Made by a program: the position numbers and the translations under genes | In this document: piece after piece, positions 16,573 through 24,832 of the stretch | Numbering within the stretch: the first letter of the stretch is position 1 | Layout of the letters: every line of letters starts with the position of its first letter | Assembly (NCBI RefSeq): GCF_003710825.1 | Contig: NZ_RHHQ01000012.1 | Coordinates: forward strand, 124,001 to 188,000 | Direction: 5' to 3' | DNA from: Brevibacillus fluminis | GTDB taxonomy: Bacteria; Bacillota; Bacilli; Brevibacillales; Brevibacillaceae | Length of the DNA stretch: 64,000 nucleotides | The notes under the pieces: generated by a model | Databases searched by the model: none | Told to the model about the DNA's origin: nothing | What the model saw: only the letters and a program-made list of their open reading frames with translations

Positions 16573-17553
16573 ATGCGAGTCGTAGCGGGAATCGATGGAG
16601 GCGGGACGAAAACGGAGTGCATGCTGGCTTGTCTGAAGACAGGAAAGACGGTGACGGTCACCGGAGCGGGCTGCAATCCGCTGATCACAGGCTACGAGCG
16701 ACTGGCGCAGACGGTGCGCGCGCTGTTAGAAGAAGCGCTCCGGGAAATGGCGCTGTCGTTTGGTGCGATACAGGCGATCTGCCTGGGCGTAGCTGGAGCT
16801 GGAAGGCCGCAGGAGCAGGAGCAGGTGGACACAGCTGTACGGGCGATGCTGGCGAAAGAAGGGATCGGTCCGAATGTCCCCTGCCTCGTGCTGCATGATG
16901 CTGACATCGCCTTGCGCGGTGCGCTCGCGCCGGAACAAAAGGCAGGAATCATCGCGATCGCAGGAACTGGCTCGGTGGCATACGGGGTGGATGCGGGCGG
17001 TAAGCGTTACCGCAGCGGCGGCTGGGGCCATCTTTTGGGCGATGAGGGGAGCGGCTACGCGATCGGCCTCGCCGGTTTGCAGGCGGTTTGCCGGGCGTAT
17101 GATCGGCGCGGAGAGCAGACGTTGCTGACCCGTACCGTACTTGAGCTTTGCCAGCTGGCCGACCCGCAGGAGCTGATTCCTTATTTGTACACGAACTCTT
17201 TGGAAAAAAGCGAGATTGCCCGATTTGCGAAATTGGTCATCGAGGCAGCGGAAGCACGCGATCACGTCTCGATCGGCATTTTGACCAAGGCCGCAGATGA
17301 GCTGATCCTTCATATAGAAAGCTTGCGTGTCCAGATGCAGGGACACGCTGACGGAGAGGAACACTACCCGGTGGTTGTGGCAGGCTCCATCTTTGCGCAT
17401 AGTCCGTTCATCAAGGAGCGGTTTGCAGAACAAATTACGGTGCGAAAGCTCGGCGTTTTTCAAGAGCCGTACGGTTCTCCTGTGGAAGGGGCCGTCCGGA
17501 TTGCCAAGGAACTGGCTGGAGCTGATGGCGGGGAGGAGACAGAGCATGCTTAA
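16573..17553 (+). CDS. murK: BadF/NagK-type N-acetyl amino-sugar kinase (MurK-like)
   Basis: 326 residues of the BcrAD_BadFG/NAGK family: phosphate-1 motif GIDGGGTKTE at residues 6-15, GVAGAG, adenosine motif IAIAGTGSVAYGV, and GDEGSGYAIG. Family knowledge: Clostridium MurK phosphorylates MurNAc and GlcNAc at O-6 in the cytoplasm. Here it would provide MurNAc-6P for the MurQ encoded two genes on, as needed when MurNAc enters by an ABC transporter and not by the phosphorylating PTS (MurP). The symbol is by function and context. It overlaps the murR start by 8 bp, which suggests translational coupling. Confidence 0.75.
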   Translation: MRVVAGIDGGGTKTECMLACLKTGKTVTVTGAGCNPLITGYERLAQTVRALLEEALREMALSFGAIQAICLGVAGAGRPQEQEQVDTAVRAMLAKEGIGPNVPCLVLHDADIALRGALAPEQKAGIIAIAGTGSVAYGVDAGGKRYRSGGWGHLLGDEGSGYAIGLAGLQAVCRAYDRRGEQTLLTRTVLELCQLADPQELIPYLYTNSLEKSEIARFAKLVIEAAEARDHVSIGILTKAADELILHIESLRVQMQGHADGEEHYPVVVAGSIFAHSPFIKERFAEQITVRKLGVFQEPYGSPVEGAVRIAKELAGADGGEETEHA

Positions 17554-18409
17554 CGGAGGACTGCTGCGCATCCGCGAAGGGCTTCTACAAATCAAGCCTG
17601 CAGAACGCAATGTTGCCCATTATATATTGGAAAATCCGGCGGAGGTCGTCCGGCTGTCGGTTAAGGAGCTTTCGGAAAAGAGCAGCTCCAGCCAGGCCGC
17701 CATCACGCGGATGTGCAAAAATCTCGGACTCGATGGCTTTCAGGAGCTGAAAATACGCATCGCCGGCGATTTGCAGCTATCCGCGCAGACGGATGAGGAT
17801 TTCAAGGAGATCCGTTCGTCCGATAGCTTGCCGACGCTGATCGAGTCGGTGTCCATCAATAACATTTATTCGATACGCGAGACGTTGAAAATATTGGATG
17901 AAAAGAGCGTCCAGCGCGCGGTCGAGGCGCTCACCGGGGCAAAAAGGATCGATTTTTTCGGTGTCGGCGCATCGCAGCTGATTGCGCTTGATGCCCAGCA
18001 AAAATTCATGCGGATCAACAAATACTGCACTGCATTCGCCGACTCACACCAGCAGCTGACGGCAGCCGTGACGCTGACGAAGGACGATGTAGCGTTCGGA
18101 ATCTCTTATTCCGGCGAAACGAGGCAAGTGATCGCGGCGATCCGAGAGGCGAAGGCGCTGGGGGCGACGACTATCGGGCTTACCCGCTTTGGCAACAATA
18201 CGCTGTCCAACCTCGTTGATATTTGCTTGCCAGTTGTGTCACGGGAATCGGATATTCGCAGTGCGGCGACATCGTCGCGCATCGCCCAGTTGAACATCAT
18301 CGATATTTTGTTCATGGGCGTAGCGGCGCAAAATTACGAGCAATCTGTGCACTATCTGCGTGAGACACGCCATGTTGTGCGACAGGAATTCCATAAGACT
18401 TCATTTTGA
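17546..18409 (+). CDS. murR: RpiR/MurR-family transcriptional regulator
   Basis: 287 residues: N-terminal RpiR helix-turn-helix (LSVKELSEKSSSSQAAITRM, about residues 35-55) and a C-terminal SIS domain (FFGVGASQLIALDAQQKF, then SYSGETRQVI). SIS domains of this family bind phosphosugars; MurNAc-6P is the known MurR effector. GGGGAGGAG precedes the ATG, which lies inside the end of the kinase gene. As it is encoded in the operon and two equal palindromes flank the operon promoter, autoregulated repression is the simplest model (inference). Confidence 0.85.
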   Translation: MLNGGLLRIREGLLQIKPAERNVAHYILENPAEVVRLSVKELSEKSSSSQAAITRMCKNLGLDGFQELKIRIAGDLQLSAQTDEDFKEIRSSDSLPTLIESVSINNIYSIRETLKILDEKSVQRAVEALTGAKRIDFFGVGASQLIALDAQQKFMRINKYCTAFADSHQQLTAAVTLTKDDVAFGISYSGETRQVIAAIREAKALGATTIGLTRFGNNTLSNLVDICLPVVSRESDIRSAATSSRIAQLNIIDILFMGVAAQNYEQSVHYLRETRHVVRQEFHKTSF

Positions 18410-18433
18410 ATGGGTTTTTCGAGAGGAGCCATT

Positions 18434-19336
18434 ATGACAGATCTGGATCAGCTAGTAACCGAATCGCGGAATGAGCGAACCAAGCAGCTGGATCAAAAAT
18501 CAACGGAAGAAATCTTGACGATCATCAATGAAGAAGATCAGACCGTGGCTTTGCAAGTGCAGAAAGCAATCCCTGAGATCATCGCGGTGGTCGAGAAGAT
18601 TGTGGCTTCCTTCAAGCGAGGGGGGCGGTTGTTCTACGTAGGCGCGGGAACGAGCGGACGGATCGGGACGCTTGATGCTTCGGAGTGTCCGCCTACGTTC
18701 AGCACAGACCCGCAGATGGTGAGAGGATTGATTGCCGGCGGGCAGGAAGCGGTTTTTCGTTCGGTCGAAGGCGCCGAAGATGATGAGGGAATGGGAATTA
18801 CCGATATGGCGCAAAACCAAGTGACCGCAAGCGATATTGTCATCGGTATTACGGCAAACGGTGGAGCGCCTTATGTGATCGGGGCATTGAAGGAGGCACG
18901 GAAGCGGGGAGCGGCCACGGTGGCGTTCGCCTGCAACCGGAAGGCCGTCATCAATGACTATGCGGACATGCACATCACGGTTGAGGTCGGGCCAGAGGTT
19001 GTAACCGGCTCGACGCGGATGAAGGCGGGAACAGCGCAAAAGCTGGTGCTCAATATGTTGACCACGACGGCGATGATCAAGCTGGGCAAGGTGTATGACA
19101 ACCTGATGGTCGACATGCAGCCGCTCAACGCCAAGCTAACGGAGCGAGCCAAGCGGATCATTCAAACCGCTGCTGATTGTACGCGGGAAGAGGCGGAGGA
19201 GCTTTTCAGCCGATCGGGCGGGCATCCCAAGGTAGCGATCGTGATGCATCGCTGCGGCGTAAACCGCGAGCGTGCTTTGGAGCTGCTTGCGCAAACGGAC
19301 GGATTCGTTCAGCGGGCAATCGAACAGGGCTTTTAG
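18434..19336 (+). CDS. murQ: N-acetylmuramic acid 6-phosphate etherase
   Basis: 300 residues, the standard length. It cleaves the D-lactyl ether of MurNAc-6P, giving GlcNAc-6P and D-lactate. Clear family blocks: GAGTSGRIGTLDASECPPTF (SIS fold) near residue 75, ITANGGAPYVIGAL, and VVTGSTRMKAGTAQKLVLNM near residue 195. SD GAGAGGAG lies before the ATG; the in-frame ATG at 18410 lacks one. Its product feeds NagA/NagB, which are not in the window. Confidence 0.95.
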   Translation: MTDLDQLVTESRNERTKQLDQKSTEEILTIINEEDQTVALQVQKAIPEIIAVVEKIVASFKRGGRLFYVGAGTSGRIGTLDASECPPTFSTDPQMVRGLIAGGQEAVFRSVEGAEDDEGMGITDMAQNQVTASDIVIGITANGGAPYVIGALKEARKRGAATVAFACNRKAVINDYADMHITVEVGPEVVTGSTRMKAGTAQKLVLNMLTTTAMIKLGKVYDNLMVDMQPLNAKLTERAKRIIQTAADCTREEAEELFSRSGGHPKVAIVMHRCGVNRERALELLAQTDGFVQRAIEQGF

Positions 19337-19351
19337 AGGAGGCGGGCAAGC

Positions 19352-20944
19352 GTGGAGCTTTCACAGATGACATTGGCGCAAAAATTGGGGCAGATGGTGA
19401 TGTGTGGTTTTCATGGCGAAACATGCGATGAGCAGCTGCGCGCCTTGATCACGCGCCAGCATGTGGGCGGGATCATCTATTTTACCCGGAATGTGGTTGA
19501 GCCAAAGCAAATTCACGAATTGTCCTCCGCGCTGCAGCAGGCCGCCATCGCGACGAACGGCATTCCGCTTTTGATTGCCACAGATCAGGAAGGTGGCATG
19601 GTCACGCGAATCAAAAGCGGCGTTACGCCAATTCCGGGGCAGATGGCGCTCGGGGCTGCGGGAGACGAACACGCAGTCAGACAGCTGGCTTGCATCAGCG
19701 GCGGCGAGCTGCGTCATCTGGGAATCAACATGAATCTTGCGCCATGCCTGGACATTCAAAACAATCCGCGCAATCCGGTGATTGGGGTGCGTTCGTATGG
19801 CAGCGATCCGCATCGGGTGGCGCGAATGGGCGCTGCGGCAATCGAAGGGTATCAGGAAGCGGGAATCGTCCCTGTCATCAAACATTTCCCGGGACATGGC
19901 GATACGTCGGTCGACTCTCATTTGGCCGTTCCGAGTATTCCACACGATTTGGCACGTCTGCGCGAGCGGGAGCTTGTTCCGTTTGTTGAGGCGATCACGT
20001 GTGGGGCGGATGTCGTCATGACGGCTCATGTGCTGTTTTCCGCAATCGATGACACCCTCCCGGCCACACTTTCCAAGCCGGTTTTAACAGGTCTTTTACG
20101 CGAGCAGTTGGGATTTGAGGGTGTGATCATGACCGATTGCATGGAAATGAAGGCCATCGCCGATACGTTTGGAACCGAACAGGCTGCAGTGATGGCCGTT
20201 GAGGCGGGAGCCGACATCATCTTGATCAGCCATACCTATGCCGCACAGCTAGGCGCTCTACGGGCGCTGCATGAGGCGGTGGAGGCAGGCGTGCTGACGG
20301 AGGAGCGGATCGACCGCTCTGTCAGCCGGATTTTGCACATGAAGAAAAAGCGGGGCGTTATGCCTCCGTCCTTATCGTGGGTGGGCTCGCAGGAGCAGTT
20401 GGAACGGCCGGAAGCAATCGCCTGCGCCAAAGCACTGTCAGCGAAAAGCATCACGGTTGTACGGGATGAAGCGCGTTTGATTCCGCTGCAAAAAGAGGAG
20501 AACGTGTTGGTCATTTATCCGAAAAGCGCCGTCACGACCGGTGCGGATGAGCGAATCGAAACAACTCAGTCGCTTGGCGAACAGCTCGCACGCTACGGGT
20601 ATCGCGTCATCGAGATGCGTATTGACGCCAACCCTACACTTGCAGAGATGGAAGCCGTGTTGGCAAAGAGCAAAGAAGCGGAACAGCTGGTTGTCGCCAC
20701 CTACAATGCGCAAAACTACCCTGCACAGCTGGAGCTGCTGCAGCTGCTCACCACCTTGCATGGAACAAAAAGTCTGGTGGCCGTAGCGCTGCGCAATCCG
20801 TATGACGCGACAGCTGCTAAGCAGATCGGGACGTATGTGGCCACATATGAAAGCAGCCCGCTCGCGCTGGAGTCGCTTGCCAGTGTTTTGGCAGGGGAGC
20901 AAGAGTCTGTCGGCACATTGCCGGTCTTGCTTGAAGGAAATTGA
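19352..20944 (+). CDS. nagZ: Beta-N-acetylglucosaminidase, NagZ-like (GH3), cytoplasmic form
   Basis: 530 residues, GH3. The signature KHFPGHGDTSVDSH (around residue 175) contains the His-Asp general acid/base dyad of NagZ enzymes, and VIMTDCMEMKAI carries the nucleophile Asp. A C-terminal extension of about 180 residues resembles the second domain of Gram-positive NagZ. It removes GlcNAc from GlcNAc-MurNAc fragments. B. subtilis NagZ (YbbD) is exported as a lipoprotein; this protein starts MELSQMTLAQ with no signal, so it should act inside the cell on imported disaccharides. GTG start with SD GAGGAGG. Last gene of the operon. Confidence 0.88.
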   Translation: MELSQMTLAQKLGQMVMCGFHGETCDEQLRALITRQHVGGIIYFTRNVVEPKQIHELSSALQQAAIATNGIPLLIATDQEGGMVTRIKSGVTPIPGQMALGAAGDEHAVRQLACISGGELRHLGINMNLAPCLDIQNNPRNPVIGVRSYGSDPHRVARMGAAAIEGYQEAGIVPVIKHFPGHGDTSVDSHLAVPSIPHDLARLRERELVPFVEAITCGADVVMTAHVLFSAIDDTLPATLSKPVLTGLLREQLGFEGVIMTDCMEMKAIADTFGTEQAAVMAVEAGADIILISHTYAAQLGALRALHEAVEAGVLTEERIDRSVSRILHMKKKRGVMPPSLSWVGSQEQLERPEAIACAKALSAKSITVVRDEARLIPLQKEENVLVIYPKSAVTTGADERIETTQSLGEQLARYGYRVIEMRIDANPTLAEMEAVLAKSKEAEQLVVATYNAQNYPAQLELLQLLTTLHGTKSLVAVALRNPYDATAAKQIGTYVATYESSPLALESLASVLAGEQESVGTLPVLLEGN

Positions 20945-20950
20945 CAGATA

Positions 20951-20983
20951 AAAAAACGTTGTCCATCGGGGCAACGTTTTTTT
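20951..20983. terminator. Bidirectional terminator after nagZ
   Basis: AAAAAACGTTG (20951-20961) with CAACGTTTTTT (20972-20982): A-tract and T-tract on both sides, so it serves nagZ and the facing membrane-protein gene. Confidence 0.9.
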
Positions 20984-21012
20984 CAACGGGTTTTTGGGAG
21001 TCTATAGGTCGC

Positions 21013-21603
21013 TTATTCGTTATGGATTTGCCAGTCGCTCGTTTTGACGCTTACCACCTTTTGCGCGCTGGACAGCGCTTCAAGTGTAAATTTCACACCT
21101 TGTTCTTCCGGTACAAGGACATACCAGAGTTTAAAGGGAAATAGGTCGTTGGAAAGGATGTGTGCATCAAAGCTTTCCTTGGTCCGTTCGCTCTGAACGC
21201 GGATCGTCTGGATGTCGTTGGTGAGGATGACGCCGAATAGCATCGGTGAAGGCAAATCGAATGGCGTTCCTTTTGTGCTGGGGAAATATTGATCGGTCCA
21301 GTCATGTTCGGTGTCGAGAACATCCTTTTGCAGCGGGGGAATTGAATGCCCGCCGCCAAATCCCCACTTCCAGCCGCCCGTCCATGTCTTTTTCACATAC
21401 TCTGCGTTGATCATCTGGTTATCGCCCCTCACATAGAAGACCATTTTCCCATTCGCCAGATCAATTTCATCATAAATTTGGCCGACAGATGTACGTACTT
21501 GCTCGATCGCAGCCACAGGGGTTACTGCTGATCTGTCATTCAGAAAAAGAGAAATGCCGATGATGAAGAGGAGAAGAGAAGAAAGCAGGAAAGTTTTTTT
21601 CAT
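21013..21603 (-). CDS. Membrane-anchored extracytoplasmic protein of unknown function
   Basis: 196 residues. One N-terminal membrane helix (KKTFLLSSLLLFIIGISLF), no lipobox, then an extracytoplasmic domain with Trp/Gly-rich TWTGGWKWGFGGGHSIPPL and a basic-acidic mix. No family recognised. GGGGG three bases before the ATG sets the start. It is monocistronic and converges on nagZ with a shared terminator; no evidence links it to the salvage pathway. Confidence 0.6.
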   Translation of the reverse strand: MKKTFLLSSLLLFIIGISLFLNDRSAVTPVAAIEQVRTSVGQIYDEIDLANGKMVFYVRGDNQMINAEYVKKTWTGGWKWGFGGGHSIPPLQKDVLDTEHDWTDQYFPSTKGTPFDLPSPMLFGVILTNDIQTIRVQSERTKESFDAHILSNDLFPFKLWYVLVPEEQGVKFTLEALSSAQKVVSVKTSDWQIHNE

Positions 21604-21924
21604 TGGCCCCCTGGTGGTCACTGGTCATCGGAAGGGATTTGTGACCATACTGGTTAAAATTTGTTATTCATCCATTTAATCACAAATTATTTCATCCATT
21701 CAACCTAATATTCTGTTCATTCCGTAAGAAAGTTGCATGCGCAGGACAACGTTTTCCGTCACGTTCCAGCCGATCAGCGAGCAGCCTTCGGTGAAATAAA
21801 GCCCTCATTTTTTCTCTTTTCTTACAAGAATGAAAGGTAAATGTAAGCTAGATCAATGGCTCCTCCTCCGCGAACCCGGTACAGTAAATACATGCAAAAC
21901 GAACGAAAAGCGGAGGAAGAATCA
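21604..21924. other. Divergent control region between the unknown protein and bceA-like gene
   Basis: No gene. An inverted repeat CTTACA (21821-21826) and TGTAAG (21842-21847), 15 nt apart, uses the same half-site letters (TTACA/TGTAA) reported for BceR boxes but with a wider gap. It may be the response element of a non-adjacent BceRS-like system. Confidence 0.4.
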
Positions 21925-22692
21925 ATGAAATCAGCAGTGGTTGAATGTAAAAACGTTCAAAAGATTTACGGTGCACGCGGCCAAAGCCAATCCCATGCGC
22001 TAAAAGGCGTGTCGCTCACGATACAAGAAGGCGAATTCGTAGGGATCATGGGGCCGTCCGGCTCGGGCAAAACGACCTTGCTCAACGTTATCTCTACATT
22101 GGATCGGCCAACCGATGGGGTAATTCAAATTGCGGGGACGGACATCACTACGATGAAGCAGGGCAATCTAGCAGATTTTCGCTCGCAGAAGCTCGGCTTC
22201 ATTTTCCAAGACTTCAATCTGCTCGAAAATCTGTCAGTCTATGAAAATATCGCGCTGCCCCTGTCACTGCAGGGCGTCTCTTCCAAGGAGATCGGGGCCA
22301 AGGTGACAAAAGTGGCGCAGACCCTCGGGATCGAAGGCATTTTGAATAAATACCCCGTAGAAATTTCGGGTGGGCAAAAGCAGCGGGCTGCTGCGGCGCG
22401 TGCGTTGGTGCATGATCCAGCGATTTTACTCGCGGATGAACCAACGGGCGCCCTTGATTCGAAAAACGCCAAAAGCTTGCTGGAAACGATGACCGATCTG
22501 AACGATAACCACCATGTCTCCATTATGATGGTCACGCACGATGCATTCAGCGCGAGCTACTGCAAGCGCATCCTGTTCATTCAGGACGGCGATTTGTACA
22601 CGGAAATTCACCGCACGACTGATCGCCAACAATTCTTCAAACAAATTCTGGATGTCCTTGCCGAGCTTGGTGCATCGCATGATGTGCACTAG
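21925..22692 (+). CDS. BceA-like ABC transporter ATPase (peptide-antibiotic resistance type)
   Basis: 255 residues. Walker A GPSGSGKTT, Q-loop FQDFNLLENLSVYENIALPL, signature SGGQKQR, Walker B ILLADEPTGALDS. This is the MacB/BceA subgroup that pairs with ten-helix FtsX-type permeases to detoxify bacitracin-like or lantibiotic peptides. SD CGGAGGAAG before the ATG at 21925; an open extension back to 21856 carries no family sequence. The usual two-component partner bceRS is not adjacent. Confidence 0.85.
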   Translation: MKSAVVECKNVQKIYGARGQSQSHALKGVSLTIQEGEFVGIMGPSGSGKTTLLNVISTLDRPTDGVIQIAGTDITTMKQGNLADFRSQKLGFIFQDFNLLENLSVYENIALPLSLQGVSSKEIGAKVTKVAQTLGIEGILNKYPVEISGGQKQRAAAARALVHDPAILLADEPTGALDSKNAKSLLETMTDLNDNHHVSIMMVTHDAFSASYCKRILFIQDGDLYTEIHRTTDRQQFFKQILDVLAELGASHDVH

Positions 22693-22707
22693 GAGGGAGG
22701 AAGGGAC

Positions 22708-24579
22708 ATGTTATTGAAGCTTTCGCTTGCGAGCATGCGCAAAATGATGAAAGACTATCTGGTGCTTCTGATCGGTCTCGTCATTTCGATCTCGATTTTC
22801 TATATGTTTCAGACGCTCGCGATGAATAAAGCGTTCATCGAAAGCAATTCCGTCATTTCGGCGATTCAGTTCGTGTTTTATGTCGGTGCCTTTTTGCTGG
22901 CGTTTATCACGTTCTTCTACATTTTTTACGCCAATTCATTCCTGTTGTCGCTGCGGCGTAAGGAGCTTGGCATGTATATGATGCTCGGGGCGAAAAAAGG
23001 GAAGGTAAGCCAGCTGTTGTTTTTGGAGACGCTCGCTGTCGGTATCCTTTCCTTGGTTATCGGGAGCATCGTGGGAGTCGGGCTTTCCAGCGGTGTCGGT
23101 CGCCTGTTGATGAGTCAGCTGGAAATCGCGCCGGAAGGCTATCAGCCGTTTTACATGCCGTCCCTGTTGGTGACAGCGATATTTTTCCTGGTGCTGTTCC
23201 TGCTGACATCGACGGTCAATGCGATTAAGCTTGCCCGCACGACCGAGCTGAACTTGATCACAGCCGAGCAGCAAAACGACCGGGTGAAGGCGAAAGGACC
23301 GCTGACCATCGTCGTAGCGGCGCTTGGGCTAATTTTGACCGCAGTCGGCTATTATGTGCTGATTCATATTAAAGAGCTGCAGCTGCTGGGCTTCGTCATC
23401 GCGACGGTGACGATTACGATCGGCACCTATCTGATTTTCATTTCGCTTTTGCCTGTCTTTTTGAATGCATTGAAAAAGAACCGCAGCCTTACTGACAAAA
23501 AGCTGAATGCCTTTACGTTCGCGCAGCTCCGTTTTCGGGTGAACAACCTAACAAAAGTGCTCGGCACCGTCACGATGCTGATCGCCCTCGGCGTAGGTGC
23601 GATGGCTGGCGGGCTCGCGTTCCAAAAAAATGTTGGCATGATGGCTGAGCTGAGCCACGCCTATGACAGTACTTTGATCGATCCAGTCGATGCAGATTAC
23701 GCCGCGATGAAAAAGATGACTGTCGAGGAGCAGCGCACGTATCATTACAAAACGGATGACAAAGCCGTTTATTATCAAAAAGACGAGCTGCTCGCAAACC
23801 CGCCGCTCATCATAAACACCGGCAAGGAGATGTACATCGAAAATAATGAACCGACGCGCGTCTCTGCCAAGCTGCCCGCCGATTCCTATAGCATGTATGA
23901 GGACAAAAAGGAGAAGCAGGGAGAGGAGCTTCCGAAGGAGTGGCAAAAAGCGCTCTCGAACGAATTCTCAACCAGCTATAAGCTGTATGACGGAAAAGCG
24001 ATCCGCATCGTTGGTCAGGCAGCCTATGCCGGTGTCAAAGGTAAAGAACACACGCTGCTCTTGACCAAAGTGGATGATTTCCTAAAATATAAGCCCGCGT
24101 TTAAAGAGATGGATGAGCGCCAAAAAGCGCTGGTCACGCTCGAAACGGGAGAAGAAAACCCATATCTCTCGACGAAATACGGCAACTACGAAGCGATCTA
24201 TGTATTCACCAGCGGTACGATGTTCATGGGCTTCTTTTTAGGGATTGCCTTCCTGGCGATGATGGCAAGCTGCCTGATGTTCAAGATTTTGTCCGGTGCG
24301 ACGCGAGACCGGAACCGCTACAGCATGCTCCGCAAGATCGGGGTGCGCAATGAATGGCTCGTCGCCTCCATTTACAAGGAGCTATTCCTGCTGTTCATTT
24401 TCCCAGCGATCATCGGACTTGTGCACGTGTTTGTCGGCATGAATCTCTTCTCGTTCATTTTGCTTGACCCGTATGTGAGCATCTGGCTTCCACTCACCGT
24501 GTTCCTGCTTATTTACGCCGTTTACTACTTCATTACCGTGCGACTTTACCGCGGAATTGTTTTGCCGAAGGAAGTGTAG
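22708..24579 (+). CDS. BceB-like FtsX-domain permease
   Basis: 623 residues, about ten membrane segments, with a large extracytoplasmic domain between roughly residues 310 and 500. That domain in BceB-type permeases senses or binds the antibiotic and signals to the BceS kinase. FtsX-type repeats are visible near residues 60-110 (FLLSLRRKELGMYMMLGAKK) and near the C-terminus (RNRYSMLRKIGVRNEWL). It starts 15 bp after the ATPase gene. The substrate peptide is unknown. Confidence 0.85.
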   Translation: MLLKLSLASMRKMMKDYLVLLIGLVISISIFYMFQTLAMNKAFIESNSVISAIQFVFYVGAFLLAFITFFYIFYANSFLLSLRRKELGMYMMLGAKKGKVSQLLFLETLAVGILSLVIGSIVGVGLSSGVGRLLMSQLEIAPEGYQPFYMPSLLVTAIFFLVLFLLTSTVNAIKLARTTELNLITAEQQNDRVKAKGPLTIVVAALGLILTAVGYYVLIHIKELQLLGFVIATVTITIGTYLIFISLLPVFLNALKKNRSLTDKKLNAFTFAQLRFRVNNLTKVLGTVTMLIALGVGAMAGGLAFQKNVGMMAELSHAYDSTLIDPVDADYAAMKKMTVEEQRTYHYKTDDKAVYYQKDELLANPPLIINTGKEMYIENNEPTRVSAKLPADSYSMYEDKKEKQGEELPKEWQKALSNEFSTSYKLYDGKAIRIVGQAAYAGVKGKEHTLLLTKVDDFLKYKPAFKEMDERQKALVTLETGEENPYLSTKYGNYEAIYVFTSGTMFMGFFLGIAFLAMMASCLMFKILSGATRDRNRYSMLRKIGVRNEWLVASIYKELFLLFIFPAIIGLVHVFVGMNLFSFILLDPYVSIWLPLTVFLLIYAVYYFITVRLYRGIVLPKEV

Positions 24580-24613
24580 AATCTGGAAAAACCGGGTAAA
24601 GGAAATAGACATG

Positions 24614-24641
24614 ACCCCCGCTGTCATTGCGGGGGTTTTTC
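24614..24641 (+). terminator. Terminator after the BceAB-like genes
   Basis: ACCCCCGC (24614-24621) pairs with GCGGGGGT (24629-24636), then TTTT. Confidence 0.9.
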
Positions 24642-24701
24642 CTATACACGTGGAGTTTGGCCCTGTCGTTTTTTTTAGATGCGGCGTCGAATGCTGGAGC
24701 A

Positions 24702-24731
24702 TTGACAAAATTTTACGCACATCGGTAAAAT
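24702..24731 (+). promoter_or_regulatory. Promoter of the HD-GYP/H-NOX operon
   Basis: TTGACA (24702-24707), 18-bp spacer, TAAAAT (24726-24731). The sequence TAAAATTTTAAG after the -10 echoes the spacer. Confidence 0.6.
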
Positions 24732-24752
24732 TTTAAGAAGTATGCCAATTTT

Positions 24753-24803
24753 TTCTTATACAGTATAAGTGCAACCGGGGTTGAGAGGTTGCCGAAAAGC
24801 TTG
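24753..24803 (+). promoter_or_regulatory. Leader element shared with the nudix-gene leader (copy A)
   Basis: A 25-nt block (24753-24777) containing the perfect palindrome CTTATACAGTATAAG and ending CAACCG is 23/25 identical to 59496-59520. In both copies AAAAGCTTG follows after a variable gap. Here GCAACC and GGTTGC can pair, as can GCTTG and CAAGC. It may be an RNA element or a regulator site. Confidence 0.45.
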
Positions 24804-24832
24804 GGACAAGCAAAAGATGGAGTGAGACAGGC

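Noticed and set aside
16726..17610. 294-codon antisense frame over the sugar kinase
   Set aside because: Shadow of the murK-like gene; no SD and no domain.
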